Shown here piece by piece: positions 17,945 through 27,288 of a stretch of DNA of 64,000 bases (position 1 is the stretch's first letter; every line of letters begins with the position of its first letter). Made by a program: the position numbers and the translations under genes. The notes below the pieces were generated by a model. It worked only from the letters and a program-made list of their open reading frames with translations. It searched no databases and was not told the origin of the DNA. The stretch comes from Verrucomicrobiales bacterium. Its GTDB lineage: Bacteria; Verrucomicrobiota; Verrucomicrobiia; Verrucomicrobiales; DEV007. The stretch lies in the NCBI GenBank assembly GCA_029212615.1, contig JARGPJ010000005.1, positions 248,001 to 312,000 on the forward strand, read 5' to 3'.

Positions 17945-20900
17945 TCAGCGCTGAGGTGGTTTCACCTCACGCACGAGTGCTCCGTCTTTCTCACTCATGA
18001 CAAGCAGGCTGAGTGATTCAACTTCGTCGAGATCATTTGTACTGAGGCTGGCGTAATCAAATTTACCGCGCAGATCGGTGTATCCATCCTTAAAGAACTG
18101 AACGTCACCGTTCTTCATCTTTGCATAGACTTTGACATAGATCTTCGAAAGCGGGTCCTTTCGGTCCTTACCCCTTACCTCAAGTCGTCCGTAGCGTTCT
18201 GCCAGCTGCACATCAAGGCGATTAGAGAATACCGCCACCGCCGACTTTTGTCCGGCTCCGACAGTTTCCACGAGAACGTTCTTACTCGCAAACTCTTCAG
18301 GAATCTCGAACCGCCATTTGGTTTCACCCTCGGGCAGCTCTATTTTCTCCACCCGGTTGGGCTTTACATAAGCAAACTGTCCGCTGTCCCCCGAAACAAA
18401 GGGTTTGCTTGAAAAGAGGAACTCAAGATCCATCTCGTAGTAGTTCACCGTGACTGCTTCAATATTATGATAGTTCAGTTCTCCTTCCCGCCCTGCTGCT
18501 GACAATTCCAGAAATGGATCCCCGGAGGAAAGCGTCTCCCCGTCCGGAAGCTCTTTATCTCCGGACTTTTTCCCTGTCACTTCGGTCAGTTGACGGGACA
18601 CTTCGGCAAACTTCCTCCTCCAATGCTCTACCGGGTAATCTTCATATTCGTCGGAAATCGCGCCCGCCGTTTTTAAGTCCTCCCGGTAGAATGCGGCATA
18701 CGCGGAGAGGTAGTCATACTGCAAAGTTGAAGACAACTCCTTCGCCTCCACAGATTCCTGCCAGGCGAGCCCCTCCTCGATACGATCCTGAAGAAATAGA
18801 TAGGCAGAAACAGCAAGACGATCCTCATTCGAAATCTCAGGCTTATAACTCAGGAGCTGCAATTTCGAAAGATACTGCGCCCTGAAACGATCATTCAAAA
18901 TACTGCGTTCCCGACCGAGTCGATGGGCACGCGCGTTTACAAGCGGAGAATACTCCAGGTGCTGATACCAGTTTCGGTCCACCGGATCAATACTGACCAA
19001 CTCACTCTCAATCCACATCCCTGCCTGCCTTAAAAAGGCTTCCTGATGCTTCAGATACTCCTGCGCGACGCTGTTCTCCCCATAGTAGAGTCCATAACTC
19101 CAGAGAGTGTCATCGTAGCCGTGACGCTCCGCGATAAGTGAGGTTACCTCACGAAAGAAATCAATATCTTCACGCATCCTCCAGGCGATCCTGCTCAGAT
19201 TGATGCGGTGCAGATTTGCACCCATCAAATAGCTGAGCACATCCTCTCCTGAACCTTCCTGAGAAAGATAATCCCAGGAGGCTTCATCAATATTGGAAAG
19301 ACGTTCAACCACATTAAAAGTTGCCCTCGCACCGCTTGCGATAACTTTTTCATCTTTGGCAACCTGAGCAGGAAAAGAAGTGAACACCTCCCCTTCCGAA
19401 GGTTTCGGAAAATAGAAACTCACCTCAAGGCGCCTCGTCGAAAACGGATCGAGCGAAAGTGGGTAGGACTTCGTGTAATCACTCCCGCCAACAGGAACCG
19501 AACCTGCCGGAATTTGCAGAAGCAAGTCAAGACGATGGGTGGTTGAAGTGGGGTTGGTAACCACGACCTGACTCCCATAAACAACACCGACGAGAAATTC
19601 ATCCGTTACAAACTTGTCTTCCTTTTCTCCGTTCACAATTCGAAATCGATCATCAGCCCGGTAAAAATTCTGACTTACGAGGACAGGTGCCTCGTCTTCG
19701 ACAACTTCGCCCTCCTCAATCTCTTCGTGAAAAACGATCAGCGGGGACCTGGCCGTAAGCTGCATTTCGTTAGCATTGATCGTGACGCCATGCTCTTCTC
19801 CTTCAAAGGGAAGGTCCAGAACACTCAACGCAAACATCATCTCAGTGAAATTTCGAGTCGCCGCGGTAAACTCCCGGGAATAGAAGCCGCCCTCACCATT
19901 CCAATTCGCAAAATCCTTCCAGAAACCATTGACCGGAATGAGCTCAGCGTTCTGTTGATCGACAGGCAACTCAAAATAGTTGTTCTCCGCCCATTCCCTC
20001 GTCGATTCAATCTGACGGAAAAGCCGCTCACTGATTGCTTCCTCCCTGATCTGTCGCACTTGCGCAGCGTCCATATCCAACCCGCGGCCGCCGATAGACC
20101 CCCGGGCCTGCATCGCGGGACGAGCGACCAATTGCGCCACTGCCGCCGGCTCTTCCATGATATTTCCTTCGAAGCGATCTTCAGAACTGTGACCGTAAGC
20201 CAGTTCCGGCACAGGCATAGCAAACGCGACTTCATCACCCACCGCACCGGACCTGCGGCCACGAAGAGCCTGTGCGAAATTGAATGCGGCCAGACTGTCA
20301 TCCTTCGGAATGAGTTCATAAAGGCTCACGACATGATCAGCAGTTGATGATCGCCAATCCCCTCCCAATCGCCGCCCAAGAAGAATTCGTTCCACGATGT
20401 TCAAGCGACTGAACTCCCATGGAGCGAGGAAGGCCTCCAGATTCTCCCCGAGGAGGTATCGATCAATAAAGGTTTTATCCTTCTTGTGAGCGAGATAGGG
20501 CCGCACGACCTTCTCAAAGAAGTCCTTATCTTTCTCCGCAAGAAAAACATGTAACTCGTGAGAGGCAAACTTTGCATAGAGCCTTCTCTTTTCAGAATCC
20601 TCAAGGGACGGCCACTTTGTAACAAAACCAAACCGGGTAAAGTCGGGGTCCGAATTAATTGCCAGCAAGGTGGAATAGACTTCGCTCAAGGTATCATATA
20701 CCTCGAGCTCGGCGGAACGAAGATCGTCGATCGTCAGTGATTCTCCGGCGTGAAGAAGCGTCACCTTTCGCTGCTGAGTATATGACTTCTTTTCGTCAAA
20801 AGATCGCTCAAGGCGAAGATCTTTAAAAGGAACAGGATCATCCGGCGCAGACAGCGCCAACTGCCTCGACGCCGATTCGTTGGCATTAACAACCATCAAC

Positions 20901-23900
20901 TGAAGATGTTGACGCCCTTTCAAAACCTCCTTGTTCAGTTCGAGGCGACCGTCTTCCCCCGGTTCGAGATTTGTTAACACCAATGATGGTTGCTCGAGAA
21001 ACTGAAGCGAAGGGGAACTCACCGCCCGTAGCGGCGCCGGAGCACTCTGCGTCGGCATCGCACCCGGCTTAGCTCGACTCGCTGTTTTCATCTCCCGGCC
21101 CTTCCGGTAGGCGTCACCCTCTTCCGCTTCATCCAATTCAGTACTTGTCTCATTCAGCTCCCACGGATTCAGGAGTAGACCGGGTCGATCCAACATATTC
21201 CCCGGATAGTGGGTCATGGAGCGGCGTTCCAGAATGTAGCGATACTCTTCACCGATATCGCGCCCTGAAACATAGAGAGATCTATTGCTTCCTCTAGAGA
21301 TACGGAAGAGCGGTAGCTCTTTGGCATTCTTCAGACTCTCGTATGGATCAAAAGAAGGGAGGAATCTCGTCGCAACAAGATGAACCCTGGTTAGCTTATC
21401 GGAATTTTTGACTTCAATGACTATTTTATCCCCATCTTCCTCAAACGAAGAAATATAGAGTGGCGTTGAATCTGACGCCTGTAGATGTCTACTCCCGGAA
21501 AGCGCGTATCCAGCCACCTTGCCGGTTGACTCCGTGACATGTATATCAACAACTTTCCCCTCTCTCCGGAAATACGCACGATAGTCCCCACGGGCCAGGC
21601 CTCTAAGCTCCAGCGCGCCACTCGCTAAAGAGACCGAACTGAACTTATCCTGAGCCGGGACTCCTGATCGAATCTCGAACAAAGCGAAGTCGCTTCGCGA
21701 AAGAGCCTCGATACTGGCGGCTATCGGAAGAATCACTACTTCGCCTGCCATAGCGTGAACTGAGCCGGGGAGTTCGTAGCGACCGTCCTCAAGCTTCCAC
21801 TGGCGGGGTTCTGCACCATTGCCGGAGACTTGTAGCCGAACTATCTCTCCAAGCGGTCCCAACTGAATGCGCCCCGAACTGTCAGATTTAAGCACCGCCG
21901 AATGAGGACGCGAGAAATCATCATGCGTGAGAGTCAACGAAACGGGTTGATCCACGACCGCTTCACCGGACTTCCCGAGAACCTCCAGATAGTATCCCTC
22001 TTCGAACCGGCTCAGAAACAAATCAAAAACCTGCTCATTTGTGTCAGTCCCATTTACCTGAAAATCTCTCCGGGCGCTATATCTCTCCGGTTCACCGGGT
22101 GCACTGACAAGTGGAATCCCCCCTTCAAGAGTAACCTGAATATTTTGAAGGCGTGGCGGCACTCGAAAAGCATGACCAGATTCCCGATCATCAAAGAGAG
22201 GAAAGTCATCCACCTCGACGATGGATTCTATACCGTCCTGATCAGTCGTCTTAATTCGAAGCGTTGGATTCTCAAGGAGAGAGCTTGAGACAGGCTCTCC
22301 GTTTAAACTCAATTGAGGGCGGACCGTGATCACTGATTCACGACCGGCAATGAGGCTCTCTTGCTCAAGAAAGAAACCCGCGTCGAGTGAGTAGGTTTCC
22401 CGAGGCAGATCGAGAGTAACCAGACTCGAAATCTCACCATCGGAAAGAATCACTGACGCTGCTCCTGCCTCCGAGAACGGCAGCAGAATAGATCCTTCCG
22501 CGGACGCGTCATACCGCTTTCCGCCGAAAAGAGCGAAAGCATTTTTCACCCACTCATTCTCCTCGCTCAAGACCTGGATCATCTCACCACCGGGAGTCGT
22601 CGTCGAAAGGTACTGAAGCTTACCCTTCCGAACAAGTGCACGCGAACTGATGCCATTCCCGATCAATTCCACCACCCAAACGCCGCGTTTTCCGCTCAAC
22701 GACTCGAAGGAAAACACCTCACTATGTCGAATCATCGAAGTATCGTCATATTTGTAACGCTTCTCCTCATTCGCGACGAGACCATCTAAATTGAGGTCGG
22801 TATTGATCTCACGTTGCTGATCCAGGTAGTAGGCGTGCGAATTGATCTCATAGACTTTAACGAGGAGATCACTGACATTTTTTACGGCAACTTTCAGCAC
22901 GACCTCGTCATCCGATCCGAAGGAAGCGGGGTTATCAGGAAGGAAAGAAATCTCTACACGTTCCTTGATTGACTGAACTTGGGCGGGAGTGAGCAGGGAA
23001 AAATATTCAGCAGGATCACCAAGCCCCCCAACCAACTTTGTCTCTGCAAAAACCTCCTTCAAATAGTCCTCCCGGAGATAGGCACTGAATCGCTGATAGG
23101 ATTCATCTTCGACAAATGCTGCCTCCAGAAAGTGACGAACAATTGCTTCATCATTCATGATGGGAGGGAATCCCGTCGTTGAAGAAAAATCGGCGTTGAG
23201 GTCAGCCATCGCTACCTGTTGACTCCTTCCCTCGAGGTAACGGGGCGACATATATGCGGCCGGACGCGGCAACTGGAGATAGCTCAGAAATTCATCCAAC
23301 GGAAACTCGCCTCGCGCCCGTGCTTCGGAAAGCCGCTGGTGCAGAACTGAAACTTTCAGGGAATTGAAAGCGGGGGCGAGTTGACTAACATAAGACCATA
23401 ATCGATCAAGATATGCCTGCCGTTCCTCGGCGGAATGTTCAAGATCAATATCTCCATTCGGACGCAAACGAAGAAGCTTTGCATCCACAAAGGCAGGGCT
23501 CGCGGCCAGCTCCGGGCGAAGTCCCTCCAATTCGTCCAGCTGCGCGAGCGTCAACTGTAAATGAATCGGGAACTCACCGAACCCGCGGCTCTCGCGAGTC
23601 CTCAGATCAGCTGCGATGAGACCAACCAGTCTCTCATAGTCAGGAAAGGTAAGCCGGCTCAGTAGTTCGCGACGCTGTGCAGGATTCAATTCCCTTTCCT
23701 CACGAAGAAGTCGATCAAGACCGGAATCCTCGATCTGACCAATGCTATCCCGGCTAATTGAGCGATCATAAAACGATTCCCATGAAATCTCTTCTTCATT
23801 GAGGGCTGTCGGAAAATCAGGTTTCCTGTCCAGTTTCGCCTGCTCATGATCGAAGCGAAGCCCCAGCTGTCTCTTCAGGTAGGCCAGCGAACCTTCTTTA

Positions 23901-24235
23901 TCAGTCGAATAGGAGAGTAATGCCTGACGATGACGAATTTCATTTACCCGAACCGTTTCGCCATGACGCTTGATCCAGGGCTCAAGAAATCCGGCAACTT
24001 CGTCGAGCCGCCCTTCCTGCTGCGCGAGCAACGCTGAGTAGTAGTAGTAATCCTCAGTCCCCGGTACCAGTTCCCTGAGAATTGATCCCCGGTCTTCGGC
24101 AAGGGCAAAGCGTTCCAGGAAGCCAAAGCTTTCGTTGGCTCTAACAGAAAAAGGTAAAGGCATGAGGAGGAGGGTAATAAACAGAAGGTTGATTCCGATT
24201 CGGAGATCCAGCGACGAGGCAGCGTGAGGTTTCAT
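17945..24235 (-). CDS. Very large secreted protein, possibly alpha-2-macroglobulin/MG-domain-like without thioester
   Basis: 2096 aa with signal peptide; repeated beta-rich segments, a tail (KIYVKVYAKMKNGDVQFFKDGYTDLRGKFDYASL) resembling carboxypeptidase-regulatory/MG folds; no CGEQ motif and no cysteine seen. Confidence 0.7.
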   Translation of the reverse strand: MKPHAASSLDLRIGINLLFITLLLMPLPFSVRANESFGFLERFALAEDRGSILRELVPGTEDYYYYSALLAQQEGRLDEVAGFLEPWIKRHGETVRVNEIRHRQALLSYSTDKEGSLAYLKRQLGLRFDHEQAKLDRKPDFPTALNEEEISWESFYDRSISRDSIGQIEDSGLDRLLREERELNPAQRRELLSRLTFPDYERLVGLIAADLRTRESRGFGEFPIHLQLTLAQLDELEGLRPELAASPAFVDAKLLRLRPNGDIDLEHSAEERQAYLDRLWSYVSQLAPAFNSLKVSVLHQRLSEARARGEFPLDEFLSYLQLPRPAAYMSPRYLEGRSQQVAMADLNADFSSTTGFPPIMNDEAIVRHFLEAAFVEDESYQRFSAYLREDYLKEVFAETKLVGGLGDPAEYFSLLTPAQVQSIKERVEISFLPDNPASFGSDDEVVLKVAVKNVSDLLVKVYEINSHAYYLDQQREINTDLNLDGLVANEEKRYKYDDTSMIRHSEVFSFESLSGKRGVWVVELIGNGISSRALVRKGKLQYLSTTTPGGEMIQVLSEENEWVKNAFALFGGKRYDASAEGSILLPFSEAGAASVILSDGEISSLVTLDLPRETYSLDAGFFLEQESLIAGRESVITVRPQLSLNGEPVSSSLLENPTLRIKTTDQDGIESIVEVDDFPLFDDRESGHAFRVPPRLQNIQVTLEGGIPLVSAPGEPERYSARRDFQVNGTDTNEQVFDLFLSRFEEGYYLEVLGKSGEAVVDQPVSLTLTHDDFSRPHSAVLKSDSSGRIQLGPLGEIVRLQVSGNGAEPRQWKLEDGRYELPGSVHAMAGEVVILPIAASIEALSRSDFALFEIRSGVPAQDKFSSVSLASGALELRGLARGDYRAYFRREGKVVDIHVTESTGKVAGYALSGSRHLQASDSTPLYISSFEEDGDKIVIEVKNSDKLTRVHLVATRFLPSFDPYESLKNAKELPLFRISRGSNRSLYVSGRDIGEEYRYILERRSMTHYPGNMLDRPGLLLNPWELNETSTELDEAEEGDAYRKGREMKTASRAKPGAMPTQSAPAPLRAVSSPSLQFLEQPSLVLTNLEPGEDGRLELNKEVLKGRQHLQLMVVNANESASRQLALSAPDDPVPFKDLRLERSFDEKKSYTQQRKVTLLHAGESLTIDDLRSAELEVYDTLSEVYSTLLAINSDPDFTRFGFVTKWPSLEDSEKRRLYAKFASHELHVFLAEKDKDFFEKVVRPYLAHKKDKTFIDRYLLGENLEAFLAPWEFSRLNIVERILLGRRLGGDWRSSTADHVVSLYELIPKDDSLAAFNFAQALRGRRSGAVGDEVAFAMPVPELAYGHSSEDRFEGNIMEEPAAVAQLVARPAMQARGSIGGRGLDMDAAQVRQIREEAISERLFRQIESTREWAENNYFELPVDQQNAELIPVNGFWKDFANWNGEGGFYSREFTAATRNFTEMMFALSVLDLPFEGEEHGVTINANEMQLTARSPLIVFHEEIEEGEVVEDEAPVLVSQNFYRADDRFRIVNGEKEDKFVTDEFLVGVVYGSQVVVTNPTSTTHRLDLLLQIPAGSVPVGGSDYTKSYPLSLDPFSTRRLEVSFYFPKPSEGEVFTSFPAQVAKDEKVIASGARATFNVVERLSNIDEASWDYLSQEGSGEDVLSYLMGANLHRINLSRIAWRMREDIDFFREVTSLIAERHGYDDTLWSYGLYYGENSVAQEYLKHQEAFLRQAGMWIESELVSIDPVDRNWYQHLEYSPLVNARAHRLGRERSILNDRFRAQYLSKLQLLSYKPEISNEDRLAVSAYLFLQDRIEEGLAWQESVEAKELSSTLQYDYLSAYAAFYREDLKTAGAISDEYEDYPVEHWRRKFAEVSRQLTEVTGKKSGDKELPDGETLSSGDPFLELSAAGREGELNYHNIEAVTVNYYEMDLEFLFSSKPFVSGDSGQFAYVKPNRVEKIELPEGETKWRFEIPEEFASKNVLVETVGAGQKSAVAVFSNRLDVQLAERYGRLEVRGKDRKDPLSKIYVKVYAKMKNGDVQFFKDGYTDLRGKFDYASLSTNDLDEVESLSLLVMSEKDGALVREVKPPQR

Positions 24236-24338
24236 GGGGGCGTCAGATTTTCGTTTCCTTTATAACGCAAAGACAGACGAATAGTTGAGCCAGAAGTTGT
24301 AAAGAATTTGCAAGCTTCACCGTTTTTCGCGGTGGACA

Positions 24339-24370
24339 CAAAAAAAGCGACCCGGAAAGGGCCGCTTTTA
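24339..24370 (-). terminator. Rho-independent terminator downstream of the DUF1549/DUF1553 gene
   Basis: Hairpin AAGCGACCC-ggaaa-GGGCCGCTT followed on the minus strand by a run of T. Confidence 0.75.
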
Positions 24371-24408
24371 CTAATAGAAATGCTCTTCGAGCAACAGTCG
24401 TGGCCGAA

Positions 24409-27240
24409 TCAGTGGTTGAACATGAACTCCTTGGAATTCAAAACTGCCCAGAAGACATCATTCAAGACCAATTCAATCTGAGCCTTGTCTTCACCAACAG
24501 CGTTTACCTGCGCCATCAACTGTTTCTTCTCCTCCGCTGTCGGCTTTCGAGTGAACGAACGAATATAGAGATCATCGATCACTTCTTCGGGTTTCTTTCC
24601 TGCCGCAAGAAGAGACTTCACGACCTTCCCTTTCTCAATCTTCGACGTCACCGTCGGACCATTCAAGAGGTGCAATGCCTGGGAAAGACTTGGATCCATC
24701 ACCACTTCACAGGAGCACACCGTTTCCCGTGTCGCCCGTCCGAAGGTCGTCAAAAAGTAGTCAGTCGTCTGACCATCAGCAATCTGCACGGCTCTGGAAC
24801 CAAGAGGCAAGCCCTTGAATTTGTTCTGCGTCACGGTTACCTGAGTGATCGTATCGAGCATGACCTCAGCACGTTGACGACGAACACGAGCCCTCGCAAA
24901 ATTGTTCATGTCATCCTTATTCGAAGGCGTCGCTTTCGTCGTGCGCTGATAAGTAGCTGAATTACAAATATCCCTTACCAACTGTTTAAAGTCGTAGCCA
25001 TACTCCCCTTCGAATCGGGACGCCAGCGCGTGAAGAAGTTCAGGATTGGAGGCCGGATTACTCACGCGAACGTCGTCCACCGGATCAATGATTCCAACAC
25101 CCAGGAAGTGAGACCAGACGATATTCACGATATTGCTCGCAAAATAAGGATTGTCAGGTGAGGCCAACCACTCAGCTAAAACCTCCCGGCGGTCTTTTCC
25201 TTTCACGTCCGGAACATCACCACCAAGAAACTTAGGAGCCATCGATTTACCCCCAATCAAATGCTTCACCTCACCGCTGCCGCGATTGTAAACAATTTGC
25301 TCACGCTGATCGACCCCCTGTTTCCGTCCGATCTGCGAGAAGAAGGCAGCCCAGCTGTAGTAGTCATCCATCGTCCAGCGGTCGAAGGGATGGTTGTGGC
25401 ACTGCGCGCACTGAAGACGCATCCCCATAAATACCTGGGCTACGTTTTCCGAAAGCTTTAATGAATCCCGCTCAACCTGGTAAAAATTTGTGGCAGGGTT
25501 CGAAAAGGTTCCACCCTCTGAGCTGATCAAATCAATCACCCACTCATTTAATGGCTCGTTCGCCGCAATCTGATCACGCAACCAACCGTTATAAAGAAGA
25601 GCAGACTTGTAGGAAATCCCGAGATTGATGTTCTGATCAGAGCGGATTTGCAGCAGTTCAGACCACTTCATGACCCACATCTCGGTGAACTCTTTCCGCT
25701 CCAGCAACTGGTCAACGAGCTTCTCGCGTTTCTTCGGATCCTTATCCGCCACAAAGCTGTGGTATTCCTCCACCGTTGGAAGTTGCCCAACGATATCAAG
25801 GGAGACGCGACGAAGAAACTCATCATCGGAACATTGGCCCGAAGGAACCATTCTCAGCTTATGCAGTTTATCGTGAACGAAGCCGTCGATATAATTGTTC
25901 TCCGTCATTTCCGGACGGGTGTAATCAAGCCCCTCAGGTATCACAATCGTTTGGATGCCCACTGTTTTCGTTTCATAACGAGCCATGATGAAAGCCTCCC
26001 CGCGTTTTCCAGCGGTGATCTTACCAAATTCATCAACTGCTGCAGTCGGCTCATTGTTTGTTACAAATGACGCGAGATGGGTGACATCCCGATCGTGACC
26101 ATCTGAATACTTAGCGCGAATCGTGAGCTGCTGCTGGGCCCCTGAACCTTCGAGCACCAGTTTCGGAGGATAGACTTCAAGAGCGACCACGGTGGGAAGA
26201 TTCTTCGGATCATCATTTGTCGCGCCGTCAGCGATCCACTCGACCATGGTATTATAGCCGTGCCCGCCCTTTTCCATGAGCTTTCCTCCTGTGTGAGGAA
26301 CTGCCTCAATGGACTTCTCAACGAGCAGGGATTCCTCAGGAATCGCGAGATTGATACGGTAGCCGGCCAATTCGCGCGTCAGGCGAAAATGATCACCATC
26401 AGGATCATAACCAAACAACGAAAGCATGAAGCCGTCCTGCCCGCGGGCCGATCCATGACAGGCCCCCGTATTACAGCCCTCGCGCATAAACACCGGCATC
26501 ACGTCGAGGTTAAAACTAATTGGCCTGTCCTCAGCCGCCTGGGTAACCGAAACCGGAAGCTTCACTGATTTATCCGCCACCTTGATCGAAAGCTCCGTTT
26601 TTCCATCCTTGACCGGGATGAAGTGATTTCGGGTCTTCAGCGCGATAAGAGAGGGATCTCCAAAGGTAAATGTCGCATTCGCCGTGACATCCAGCGTTGT
26701 GTCATCATCGTAGGTGGCCATGACCACAACAGATTGAGTATCCCGCTTTTTCTCGAGATTTATGTCTTGAGGAAAAGCTTCGATCTTGACGATTTTTTTC
26801 CCATTATCAGCAAGCGGTTCAGCCCCCTTAAAATCGTCTTCATTGCGGGCCGTTAGCAGCAACTCTTCCGGCCAGCTGGCGCCTTCTTTAATCCACTGGC
26901 GAAGCTTCGCAATTTCATGATCATGAAGGGTGCGTCCTTCCGGAGGCATCACATCCATGTCATCAGAAGGCAACTCGACCATTTCAATCATGAGCGAATT
27001 ATCAGGCTCCCCTTTCACGAGCGCCGGACCGCCGTCGCCTCCTTCGAAGAAAAGAGCTGCCTGATCAAAACGAAGACCACCTTTTACTTTTGCCTCGTGA
27101 TGACATTTAACGCAGTTGAACTCGAGAATCGGCTGGATGTCTTTCACAAAATCAATCCCGGAATCAGCATTCCCCTCCGCGCGGAGCGAAACACCGGCGG
27201 CACATACAAGAATAAGGAAGAGACGAATCGGATTTTTCAT
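24409..27240 (-). CDS. DUF1549/DUF1553 protein with planctomycete-type cytochrome c domain
   Basis: 943 aa; signal peptide, CVKCH heme motif, Big_2-like domain, CAQCHNHPFDRW, and C-terminal DUF1553 (NIVWSHFLGVGIIDPVDDVRVSNPASNPELL). Confidence 0.95.
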   Translation of the reverse strand: MKNPIRLFLILVCAAGVSLRAEGNADSGIDFVKDIQPILEFNCVKCHHEAKVKGGLRFDQAALFFEGGDGGPALVKGEPDNSLMIEMVELPSDDMDVMPPEGRTLHDHEIAKLRQWIKEGASWPEELLLTARNEDDFKGAEPLADNGKKIVKIEAFPQDINLEKKRDTQSVVVMATYDDDTTLDVTANATFTFGDPSLIALKTRNHFIPVKDGKTELSIKVADKSVKLPVSVTQAAEDRPISFNLDVMPVFMREGCNTGACHGSARGQDGFMLSLFGYDPDGDHFRLTRELAGYRINLAIPEESLLVEKSIEAVPHTGGKLMEKGGHGYNTMVEWIADGATNDDPKNLPTVVALEVYPPKLVLEGSGAQQQLTIRAKYSDGHDRDVTHLASFVTNNEPTAAVDEFGKITAGKRGEAFIMARYETKTVGIQTIVIPEGLDYTRPEMTENNYIDGFVHDKLHKLRMVPSGQCSDDEFLRRVSLDIVGQLPTVEEYHSFVADKDPKKREKLVDQLLERKEFTEMWVMKWSELLQIRSDQNINLGISYKSALLYNGWLRDQIAANEPLNEWVIDLISSEGGTFSNPATNFYQVERDSLKLSENVAQVFMGMRLQCAQCHNHPFDRWTMDDYYSWAAFFSQIGRKQGVDQREQIVYNRGSGEVKHLIGGKSMAPKFLGGDVPDVKGKDRREVLAEWLASPDNPYFASNIVNIVWSHFLGVGIIDPVDDVRVSNPASNPELLHALASRFEGEYGYDFKQLVRDICNSATYQRTTKATPSNKDDMNNFARARVRRQRAEVMLDTITQVTVTQNKFKGLPLGSRAVQIADGQTTDYFLTTFGRATRETVCSCEVVMDPSLSQALHLLNGPTVTSKIEKGKVVKSLLAAGKKPEEVIDDLYIRSFTRKPTAEEKKQLMAQVNAVGEDKAQIELVLNDVFWAVLNSKEFMFNH

Positions 27241-27288
27241 TCTGCTGGTTTGGAAAAAGGAGGCATACGCCTCACAGGGAATTCAATT

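Noticed and set aside
17945-24235. Classic thioester alpha-2-macroglobulin
   Set aside because: No CGEQ/CLEQ motif or any cysteine seen, so only a distant MG-like relation is proposed.
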